A model generated the notes under the pieces. It did not search any database. It had not been told where the DNA came from and saw nothing but the letters and a program-made list of their open reading frames with translations. This document shows positions 25,251 to 32,043 of a stretch of DNA of 64,000 nt, in pieces. The position numbers were made by a program, and so were the translations under genes. The stretch lies in contig JADKHX010000001.1 in assembly GCA_016721505.1 (NCBI GenBank), positions 491,175 to 555,174 of the forward strand. Direction: 5' to 3'. Numbering within the stretch: position 1 is the first letter of the stretch; every line of letters begins with the position of its first letter. The DNA is from Rhodocyclaceae bacterium (GTDB taxonomy: Bacteria; Pseudomonadota; Gammaproteobacteria; Burkholderiales; Rhodocyclaceae).

Positions 25251-25490
25251 ATGCGCATCGCCGCAATTCTTGTTTCCTTGATCGCAGTTCTGTTGTCTTT
25301 GGCATGGGTGATCAACAAAACTGCATTCGATTCTGGTGTTGCCTTGGCCGCAGCGCTAGCTGCTCTGTTCTCTTCTTTCTTTCTGAAGCGTGACTCAATA
25401 TCGTCAGGGCAAACTCAGCAGGTATCCGGAGGTTCGGTAGGAATTCAAGCCGGTCGTGACGCTAACGTGCGTGACATAAAGAATCAGTAG
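25251..25490 (+). CDS. Small membrane protein with a glycine-rich cytoplasmic tail
   Basis: This 79-residue protein has two hydrophobic helices (about residues 3-22 and 28-46) and then a polar tail containing QQVSGGSVGIQAGRDANV. Tails of this kind (GGxSxxIQAGGD-like) recur in small proteins near bacterial defence genes, from memory; function is unknown. GGAG lies upstream of ATG 25251. It follows attC-like site 3 directly and so would be the last cassette. No closing attC was found before LR copy B. Confidence 0.6.
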   Translation: MRIAAILVSLIAVLLSLAWVINKTAFDSGVALAAALAALFSSFFLKRDSISSGQTQQVSGGSVGIQAGRDANVRDIKNQ

Positions 25491-25610
25491 TAAGGAGAGC
25501 AGCAATGCTGGGTGACAAACAAGTCCAAACCACCTAGGGCAGTGCAATAATTGGGGTCAGCGTCACTGCTCGCGGCAAATGGTGCAACGTTCGGTGGTCG
25601 CTACATCTGG

Positions 25611-25630
25611 ATTCCGGCCTCCGCCGGAAT
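25611..25630. repeat. Short dispersed palindrome
   Basis: ATTCCGGC, four bases, GCCGGAAT: a perfect 8-bp inverted repeat followed by GACGGTG. This resembles the widespread ATTCC...GGAAT intergenic repeats of beta- and gammaproteobacteria. The stretch 25491-25700 otherwise shows no gene I can support. Confidence 0.6.
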
Positions 25631-25703
25631 GACGGTGTGGGTTGGAATTTTGTGGTCAATTGAAGAGCTGCGGCGACGCGCCCAAGCCCGTTCTTACTCA
25701 CTC

Positions 25704-25930
25704 ACGCCAAACACCCACCCGCTTCCCCTGCTGAGCCGCCGAGTTTCGTAGTCTCGGCACGGGAATTCCAGTCGCGTTGTCCGAGCAGCTTTATCGCGAG
25801 TTTAGCGACTGGCCGTGCTGAGGCTGCGAAACTCGGGTAGCCCGCAGGGCCGGGGAAGGGGGCGCGTTTCTTTGGTTCTTTCTTGCCGCGCAGCAAGAAA
25901 GAATTCGGCTGTCGGGCCGAGACCCGACAC
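25704..25930 (-). repeat. LR copy B
   Basis: This is the reverse-orientation copy of LR with all parts present: outer GGTGGGTGTTTGGCG at 25704, the CGAAACTCG arms, GCAAGAAAGAA stem and the TGTCGGG/CCCGACA stem at 25929. The SR at its far side is 50 bp away, as in the other copies. Confidence 0.9.
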
Positions 25931-25979
25931 GGTAGTTGAACAATCAACTATCTACATCGGATACCCACGCAGAATAATT

Positions 25980-26009
25980 CAACGGCGTGTGCCGCCAGCA
26001 CCAACTGAC
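25980..26009 (-). repeat. SR copy 7, right outer end of module 1
   Basis: On the minus strand it reads GTCAGTTGGTGCTGGC (a stem with one G-T pair), then GGCACACGCCGTTG. Confidence 0.85.
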
Positions 26010-26045
26010 GAGTGTGCCATGCGCCATAATTCCCCTCTCCCCCGC

Positions 26046-26070
26046 CCCTCTCCCGCGATGGGAGAGGGGA
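26046..26070. terminator. GC-rich hairpin between module 1 and the kinase gene
   Basis: CCCCTCTCCC, five bases, GGGAGAGGGG: a 10-bp perfect stem located just past the 3' end of the kinase gene. There is no clear U-run; on the minus strand it could still end the kinase transcript, or it may be a common dispersed repeat. Confidence 0.5.
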
Positions 26071-26100
26071 GAAAAGCGCCGCCTTGCATAGCAAACTCAC

Positions 26101-27516
26101 TCAATAATCCACATGCGGCCGCACCACAATCACACTGCATTTCGCACGCCCCACGACGCGCGTCATGGTTGAACGCACGCGCTCGATTCTGCCGCCTGCG
26201 CGGCTTGCGCCGAGCACAATCAAGTCGACTTGGTTGTGTGCGGCAAAGTCGAGAATCTTTTGTGCAGGGTCGGAATCTTCGAATACGTGAAGTGACAATT
26301 GGCGCTCGTTGACATGCAATGTCGAGGCCCAATGTTGCAGGGCAATCAAGCCGTGATGTTGGCGGTCGGCTTCGTTGTCGTCGTCGGTTTCTTGCGCTTT
26401 GCTGCTTTCGATAATTGACAGACAGGACAAACGACTTTCCGGCGAGCTCATCATCGCGCGCCTTGTTGCTGTGCGTAGCGATTCGAGCAAGGCATCGTCG
26501 TCGCTTTCCGGGTCGAGCGCCACCAACACTATGGGGGCTTCGTCTAGCGGATTATTGTTGGTCACGCGCTTTAACTTCAAGGGCTGATTTCTGCTGCGCC
26601 ACCAGCGTCGTGCTTGTACCCAAAATCCTGCTGGCTCGATGCGTTGGCGGCGTTTGGTGAGTTCGATTTTGTGCGGTTGTTCAAACAACCACGCGACTTG
26701 GCCGCAGTTCGGGAAGCGTTGTTCGGGATCGACTTCCAGACAACGCAAAATGACTTCTTGAAACCACGCCGGCAAATCGGCGCGGATACTGCGCGGCGGG
26801 ATGGGTGCACGCCATAGGCGTTGCTGCATTTCGCTGGCGGCTTCCATGGCGCCGTAAGGTAGCTGTCCGGTGGCCATTTCAAATAGCGTCACGCCCAAGG
26901 CAAATTGATCGCTGCGCGCATCGTGCCGTGCGCCGAGTATTTGCTCGGGCGAAATATAGGCCGGCGTGCCAACTCCCTTGAGTTGCGCTTCATAAAACAG
27001 ATCCGGACACGCGGCGTGATGGGCGAAACCGAAATCCAACAGCACGATATTGCCATCGGCTTTGAGCATAAGATTGCCCGGCTTGACGTCAAGATGAATG
27101 ACTTGACTGCGATGTAAGGCGTGCAGCGCACGGGCGATTGCGGCACCGATTTCGATTAAATCTTCGAGCGGCATCGGCTCACCCGTGCCACGTTGGGCGA
27201 TCAAATCTTCCAACGTTTGCCCTTCGATTTTTTCCATCACCAGATAGGGTTGCTCGTCGAGTCGCCCGACCCCAAAAACGTGCGGTGCGTGAGGCGAATC
27301 CAGACGCGGCTGTATCGCGCATTCGGTTTCAAAACTGATGAGCCCGGCCAAGGGTTGGTTATGGCCGAGGCGCGGCACTTTCATCACCAGCTTTGATTCG
27401 AGTTCGGCATGGGTACAGTCGTAGAGATAGCCTGCGCCACCACTGGCAACACAATCGCCCAAGGTGAAACCGTCGATGACGGTTCCGGTTTGCAACTGCG
27501 TTGAATTGCTTGTCAT
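26101..27516 (-). CDS. Ser/Thr protein kinase fused to a universal stress protein domain
   Basis: This is a 471-residue cytoplasmic protein. The kinase domain (about residues 12-275) shows the Gly-rich SGGAGYLY loop, MKVP lysine, catalytic loop HLDVKPGNLML, DFG at LLDFGFAHH and APE-like TPAYISPEQ. After a basic linker (RWWRSRNQPLKLKR), the C-terminal 150 residues form a UspA-like domain with VDLIVLGASRAGGR and a G-x9-G-S/T type ATP-binding end (TRVVGRAKCSVIVV). No transmembrane segment is seen. It is followed at 27532 by a phosphoesterase gene on the same strand, suggesting opposed activities in one unit. Confidence 0.92.
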   Translation of the reverse strand: MTSNSTQLQTGTVIDGFTLGDCVASGGAGYLYDCTHAELESKLVMKVPRLGHNQPLAGLISFETECAIQPRLDSPHAPHVFGVGRLDEQPYLVMEKIEGQTLEDLIAQRGTGEPMPLEDLIEIGAAIARALHALHRSQVIHLDVKPGNLMLKADGNIVLLDFGFAHHAACPDLFYEAQLKGVGTPAYISPEQILGARHDARSDQFALGVTLFEMATGQLPYGAMEAASEMQQRLWRAPIPPRSIRADLPAWFQEVILRCLEVDPEQRFPNCGQVAWLFEQPHKIELTKRRQRIEPAGFWVQARRWWRSRNQPLKLKRVTNNNPLDEAPIVLVALDPESDDDALLESLRTATRRAMMSSPESRLSCLSIIESSKAQETDDDNEADRQHHGLIALQHWASTLHVNERQLSLHVFEDSDPAQKILDFAAHNQVDLIVLGASRAGGRIERVRSTMTRVVGRAKCSVIVVRPHVDY

Positions 27517-27531
27517 GGATGCATATTTTTT

Positions 27532-28290
27532 CTATTTACCAAGGCTCAATCGCTGCGCGTTCCAATCCGGCAATCCAGCTTGGCGAATTTTTTCGGCAGC
27601 GGCCGCATGATCGTAAGGTACGCGGAAAAAACAAATTCGACTTTGCGCGAGATCAACGATGGCATAGCTTGCCGCCGGATTCCCGTCACGTGGCTGACCG
27701 ACCGAACCGATGGTCGCCACCCAACGCCGCGTTGGCAGCAGATCGATCATCGCGCCGGCGATAGGTCGATAGGCTGCCGCAGTAGTTTGCCGACCTGAGT
27801 AATGCCACAAGCGCTGTTCATGCACGTGACCGACCGCCACCAAACGCATTGTTGGCATACTGATTTCAGCCGCCTTGATGCAGGCCATCACATCATCCGC
27901 GTCGATCAAGTAATGAAATTTCTCCGGTTGGTAGGCGCTCGCATGCACCATCAACAAGTTGCCTAGCTGTGCACTCAAGGGCAGCGCGCGCAAATAATTC
28001 ATTGCCTCCGGCGATAGCTGTTGCCGCGTCCATACAGCTGATTGTCGTGCGCTTTCGTTCAAAGTTTTCTCGTTGCCAATCACCGCTTCGTCGTGATTAC
28101 CCATCAACACAATCGCGCCGTCTTGCTGCATTTTTTCAACGCGCTCCACCACTGCAACCGGATCACCACCATAGCCAACCAAATCACCAAGCACGGCAAA
28201 GCGATCAACACCTTGCTTTTTGGCGTGACGCAAACAGGCCTGCAAGGCTTGAAAGTTGCTGTGAATATCCGAGAGCAATGCGATACGCAT
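27532..28290 (-). CDS. Calcineurin-like metallophosphoesterase (YfcE/MJ0936 type)
   Basis: The 252-residue cytoplasmic enzyme has the full metallophosphoesterase set: SDIHSN (residues 7-12), GDLVGYGGDP (about 35-44), GNHDEA (about 65), and VGHVHEQ (about 156). It could be a protein phosphatase or a nucleotide phosphodiesterase. It lies 15 bp upstream of the kinase-USP gene on the same strand, so reversal of the kinase's phosphorylation is a reasonable but unproven idea. Confidence 0.9.
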   Translation of the reverse strand: MRIALLSDIHSNFQALQACLRHAKKQGVDRFAVLGDLVGYGGDPVAVVERVEKMQQDGAIVLMGNHDEAVIGNEKTLNESARQSAVWTRQQLSPEAMNYLRALPLSAQLGNLLMVHASAYQPEKFHYLIDADDVMACIKAAEISMPTMRLVAVGHVHEQRLWHYSGRQTTAAAYRPIAGAMIDLLPTRRWVATIGSVGQPRDGNPAASYAIVDLAQSRICFFRVPYDHAAAAEKIRQAGLPDWNAQRLSLGK

Positions 28291-28447
28291 TTGAGACTTT
28301 CCGTTTTGGCGCGGGAAATATTGTGGCGTTACTGATATTTCACGCTTGAAAGCTTACAAGTAAGTGCGCTATTTCAATTTTTTTGTGGGTGAGGACTTCT
28401 CTATGCCTACATGCGGGAGAGGAGGAATTTGCGGTACATGGCAGTTT

Positions 28448-28474
28448 GTCAGTTGGTGCTGACAACACGCCGTC
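28448..28474 (+). repeat. SR copy 8, left outer end of module 2
   Basis: GTCAGTTGGTGCTGAC has a perfect 5-bp stem, followed by AACACGCCGTC. Confidence 0.9.
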
Positions 28475-28527
28475 GAATTTTTGTTTTACGAGTATCCGAT
28501 TTTTGTCAGTCGATTGCTTGAAGTCCT

Positions 28528-28750
28528 TGTCGGGTCTCGGCCCGACAGCCGAATTCTTTCTTGCTGCGCGGCAAGAAAGAACCAAAGAAACGCGCCCCCT
28601 TCCCCGGCCCTGCGGGCTACCCGAGTTTCGTAGCCTCAGCACGGCCAGTCGCTAAACTCGCGATAAGGCCGCTCGGACAACGCGACTGGAATTCCCGTGC
28701 CGAGACTACGAAACTCGGCGGCTCAGAAGGGGAAGCGGGTGGGCGCTGAG
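28528..28750 (+). repeat. LR copy C
   Basis: Same order of hairpins as copy A, with few substitutions (GATAAGGCCGCTCGGAC in the centre instead of CTACGCTCAAAC). Confidence 0.9.
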
Positions 28751-28907
28751 CCGTTCGATAACGAAGTAGTAGTCACGTTCCAAAAAAATGCTTCACAAAG
28801 GTTTGATTTTCGTGAGACTCAATCCACAACGTAATATCCGTTGTGCTTTTTCGGTGGCGAAGCTTGATCGCAATTGAATTGGAAAGACTTATCGGCTTCA
28901 TGATCAA

Positions 28908-29534
28908 CTATTTGATATCGATCATCCAATCGCCAAAATCGAGTAATACATTAGGCAAAGGCTCGGTAGCGGCTAGAGGCAAAAAATCCACGGCGCGTCC
29001 CCACCAGTCGTTGATCAGAAGCTTTGTTCCGCCAAGCGTTAGAAAATAACCGTCTGGAACCCGTTGATCAGCGTTCGCAGATGATAAGACTGCAACAGCA
29101 AGTAGGCCAAAGATGACTCGATCCGAAAGCCGTACCTTTCCTTTTTCGACGTGTATTCGAGTGACTCCATCTAAACGAGTCGCGTCTGGCAGCAACTCAA
29201 ATCCGTCCGGAAGCTCACTTCCGTGACCATGAGAGCAACGATGGATTCCATAGATAACATCAGCGAAGTCCGCTTGACCCCCCGGGGCTTTGGGGCGGGG
29301 CACATTCACCGGCCATCGCGTATTTACTAGGTCAATACCTGGTGCCGCCATAGGGCCGACAATGGCGTAGTTGTCACGGAGAGTTTGGGTAAATCGCTTG
29401 TTACTACCGTCCTTCGGGTGGAGTTTACTGGCCGTACCGTCTACAGCATTGCATGCATGAAGCATCGCGAAATCGAAGTCTCCGGACGACCAATCTTCTA
29501 TCGCTTTACGCACGGAACTTCCAACTTTCGCCAT
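28908..29534 (-). CDS. Unknown 208-residue cargo protein of module 2
   Basis: I place the start at ATG 29534 (MAKVGSSVRKAIEDW) because GGAGG precedes it by five bases; the frame extends upstream to 29579 without a better signal. The N-terminal half is helical (FDFAMLHACNAVDGTASKLHP). The middle has a conserved-looking IYGIHRCSHGHGSELPDGFEL, and one hydrophobic stretch (VIFGLLAVAVLSSA) lies near residue 150. I do not recognise the family. Its accessory position suggests a defence or phage-related function, but nothing in the sequence proves it. Confidence 0.65.
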   Translation of the reverse strand: MAKVGSSVRKAIEDWSSGDFDFAMLHACNAVDGTASKLHPKDGSNKRFTQTLRDNYAIVGPMAAPGIDLVNTRWPVNVPRPKAPGGQADFADVIYGIHRCSHGHGSELPDGFELLPDATRLDGVTRIHVEKGKVRLSDRVIFGLLAVAVLSSANADQRVPDGYFLTLGGTKLLINDWWGRAVDFLPLAATEPLPNVLLDFGDWMIDIK

Positions 29535-29630
29535 TTGATCCTCCAACGTAACTGTCAAGCAACAGGATTGTTCTCTCATCAGATGGGGGTTGTACAGCTA
29601 GTCGGCAGGTCGTCAATTTTTCGCACCCTG

Positions 29631-29853
29631 ACGCCAAGCACCCACCCGCCTCCCCTGCTGAGCCGCCGAATTTCGTAGTCTCGGCACGGGGACTTCCAGT
29701 CGCGTTGTTTGAGCGTATCGCGAGTTTAGCGACTGGCCGTGCTGAGGCTGCGAAACTCGGGTAGCCCGCAGGGCCGGGGAAGGGGGCGCGTTTCTTTGGT
29801 TCTTTCTTGCCGCGCAGCAAGAAAGAATTCGGCTGTCGGGCCGAGACCCGACA
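29631..29853 (-). repeat. LR copy D
   Basis: Reverse-orientation LR, nearly identical to copy A over most of its length; all stems are present. Confidence 0.9.
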
Positions 29854-29900
29854 CGGACTTCAAGCAATCAACCATCTGCAGTGCATTAGAAAACGCAGTT

Positions 29901-29928
29901 CAACGGCGTGTTGTCAGCACCAACTGGC
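29901..29928 (-). repeat. SR copy 9, right outer end of module 2
   Basis: On the minus strand GCCAGTTGGTGCTGAC is followed by AACACGCCGTTG. It abuts the 3' end of the second symporter gene. Confidence 0.88.
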
Positions 29929-29933
29929 AAAAC

Positions 29934-32039
29934 TTACTCTCGACGTTCCCCACGCTGCGGCACACGAATCCGTTCGACCAGTTCAACGCGACTCGCCTCA
30001 GGTGGCGCGGTGACTAAGCTGCCAATAATCAAGCCTAGAAAACCCACTGGCACACCAAACACGCCAGCGGCGATAGGCTTAATGTCGAACCATAGCGGTG
30101 CATTGATGCCGAATGCTTCCGAGCAGGCGATCAAATAAAACAAGGTGACGCACAGACCCAGACTCATGCCGACTACTGCGCCTGCGCGATTGGCGCGCTT
30201 CCAGAATATGCCGCAGACCAACACCGGAAAAAGTGCGGCGGCGGCCAAGGAAAATGCCGAGCCAACTAATAGCAAAATGCTGCCCGGTTTAAGTGAGCTG
30301 ACATAGGCGGCGACTACGGCGACGATCAGCAACACGATTTTCGAAACTACCAATCGTCTTGTGGCTGGCGCATCTGGCGCGAGCATTTTGTAATAGACAT
30401 CGTGCGAGAGCGCACTGGCAATGGTCAGCAACAAGCCATCTGCGGTCGACAACGCTGCGGCCAAACCGCCGGCGGCCACCAAGCCGGTGATGACATAGGG
30501 TAGGCCGGCGATTTCCGGGGTTGCCAACACCACAATGTCACCACCGATGACAATCTCGGCGCGCTGCACAATGCCATCGAGATTCACGTCCTGGACGAAC
30601 AACAAGGTTTTGTCGACGGCTTGCCAATTGCTGACCCACGCGGGCAATTGCGAGAAGCTTGAGCCGACTAGATTATTGTAGATTTCAAACTTGACAAGTA
30701 TCGCCAGTACCGGCGCCGTAAGGTATAGCAGCAAGATAAAGAACAACGACCAGAACACCGACTGGCGTGCGTCCTGGACAGTGACTGTGGTGTAGTAACG
30801 GGTCAAGATATGCGGCAGTGCCGCCGTGCCGAGCATCAGGCAAAACACCAACGCTATGAAGTTTCTGCGCGCAATCTGGCGCTCGGTCTGAGTCGCGCCG
30901 GGGAAAGCTTCTGCATGGGGTTTTACGGGCAATGCGCGGGCTTGATTGTCAAGCTTTTGCCGCGTCCACAATTGCATCGCCGCAACTTCATCTGACGGAA
31001 AAAGCTGCAGTTCGCGCTCGGCGGTATTGATCGCACGGAAGTCCAAATCTTGCGCTGCGCGCAGGTTTTCCAAGCGTGTTTCCAATTTCGTCTTTTCGAT
31101 TGCCAGATAGCCTGCGCCACGGGCATCCAAGGCCGCAAGGCGTCCGTCTAGCGCGAGCGCGCGTTCGCTAAATATCTTTCGCACTTGCGTCTCCGCTGCA
31201 CCTTTAACGGTGGTCGGATCATTGAACTCACGCTCTAATGCGCTGACTTTAGGTAGCGCCGTGGTGTAGGCAGAAATTTGCGCAATGGGATTGCCAGTGT
31301 GCTTGACCGACAGCCAAACCACGGGGATCAAATAGGCGATGATTAAGATGATGCATTGGGCAACTTGGGTCCATGTCACCGCTTTCATTCCGCCCAAAAA
31401 AGAGCAAACCAAAATGCCGGCCAAACCGACAAAAACGCCGATGGTGAATTCCAATCCGGTAAGCCTGCTGGTGATTAAACCAATGCCATAAATTTGCGCG
31501 ATGACGTAAGTTAGCGAACACAAAATAGTGGCCAGCACTGCGATCAGACGCGGCCAATTTCCGCCGAAACGTGTGCCGATGAAATCAGGAATGGTGAATT
31601 CGCCAAAGCGCCGCAAATAGGGCGCAAGACAAAGTGCCACCAAGCAATAACCACCTGTCCAACCCATGATGAAAGCCAAGCCTTCGTGCCCGGCGTGATA
31701 CAGCGTTCCGGCTAGGCCGATGAAGCTCGCGGCAGACATCCAATCGGCTGCCGTAGCCATGCCGTTGAATAGCGCAGGAACGCGTCTGCCCGCCACGTAA
31801 TACTCAGCCACATCGGATGTTTTGGCCAAAAATCCGATCCCCGCATAGAGCACAATGGTGGAAAAAAGAAATAGGTAACCCAACAAATTATTGGGTACGC
31901 CAGCCCACTCCAAGGCACCGACGAACAAGATGAATAGCAAAACACCAGCGGTATAGCTGGCGTACGCACCCAACAAGCGGGCAAAGAAATTTGCCTGGTC
32001 GTCTTCGCTTGACGTGCTTGCAGTTGCTTGCTTGTCCAT
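29934..32039 (-). CDS. Second sodium:solute symporter (paralog of 18131-20251)
   Basis: This 701-residue paralog shares the same plan: NGMATAADWMSAASFIGLAG, FTIPDFIGTRFGG, a charged helical insertion (about residues 275-395) and the EF-hand-like loop DVNLDGIVQRAE. I chose ATG 32039 (MDKQATASTSSEDDQ), five bases after the histidine kinase stop, over an in-frame GTG or ATG further up that overlaps it. No DUF4212 small subunit accompanies it; instead it is the third gene of a response regulator-kinase-symporter operon. The helical insertion diverges much more from the first copy than the membrane core does. Confidence 0.9.
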   Translation of the reverse strand: MDKQATASTSSEDDQANFFARLLGAYASYTAGVLLFILFVGALEWAGVPNNLLGYLFLFSTIVLYAGIGFLAKTSDVAEYYVAGRRVPALFNGMATAADWMSAASFIGLAGTLYHAGHEGLAFIMGWTGGYCLVALCLAPYLRRFGEFTIPDFIGTRFGGNWPRLIAVLATILCSLTYVIAQIYGIGLITSRLTGLEFTIGVFVGLAGILVCSFLGGMKAVTWTQVAQCIILIIAYLIPVVWLSVKHTGNPIAQISAYTTALPKVSALEREFNDPTTVKGAAETQVRKIFSERALALDGRLAALDARGAGYLAIEKTKLETRLENLRAAQDLDFRAINTAERELQLFPSDEVAAMQLWTRQKLDNQARALPVKPHAEAFPGATQTERQIARRNFIALVFCLMLGTAALPHILTRYYTTVTVQDARQSVFWSLFFILLLYLTAPVLAILVKFEIYNNLVGSSFSQLPAWVSNWQAVDKTLLFVQDVNLDGIVQRAEIVIGGDIVVLATPEIAGLPYVITGLVAAGGLAAALSTADGLLLTIASALSHDVYYKMLAPDAPATRRLVVSKIVLLIVAVVAAYVSSLKPGSILLLVGSAFSLAAAALFPVLVCGIFWKRANRAGAVVGMSLGLCVTLFYLIACSEAFGINAPLWFDIKPIAAGVFGVPVGFLGLIIGSLVTAPPEASRVELVERIRVPQRGERRE

Positions 32040-32043
32040 TGGC

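Larger units (their letters stand above)
22778..26009. mobile_element. Accessory module 1: inverted SR-LR ends enclosing cassette-like genes
   Basis: From left to right: SR (+), LR (+), a 43-codon ORF, pyrF, an AlbA_2-type gene, a small membrane gene, LR (-), SR (-). The two ends are inverted copies of the same SR-gap-LR arrangement, with SR outermost. Three attC-like sites separate the inner genes. No transposase or integron integrase is present. Module 2 at 28448-29928 has the same end structure with different cargo. Treating this as a mobilised unit is inference. Confidence 0.5.
28291..28907. other. Gene-poor stretch holding SR copy 8 and LR copy C
   Basis: No supported gene. The left 150 bp is the 5' region of the phosphoesterase. 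After LR copy C there is a 7-bp hairpin, CACAACG/CGTTGTG (28825-28845), followed by CTTTTTC on the plus strand, a possible weak terminator. Confidence 0.6.
28448..29928. mobile_element. Accessory module 2: inverted SR-LR ends enclosing one unknown gene
   Basis: The ends are SR (+), LR (+) on the left and LR (-), SR (-) on the right, as in module 1. The only cargo gene is on the minus strand at 28908-29534. I found no attC site, transposase or target duplication that I could confirm by eye. Confidence 0.45.

Noticed and set aside
28840..29600. Search for attC sites around the module 2 gene
   Set aside because: GTTGGAG before the start and TTTCCAAT after the stop are only loosely attC-like, with no convincing stem; not called.
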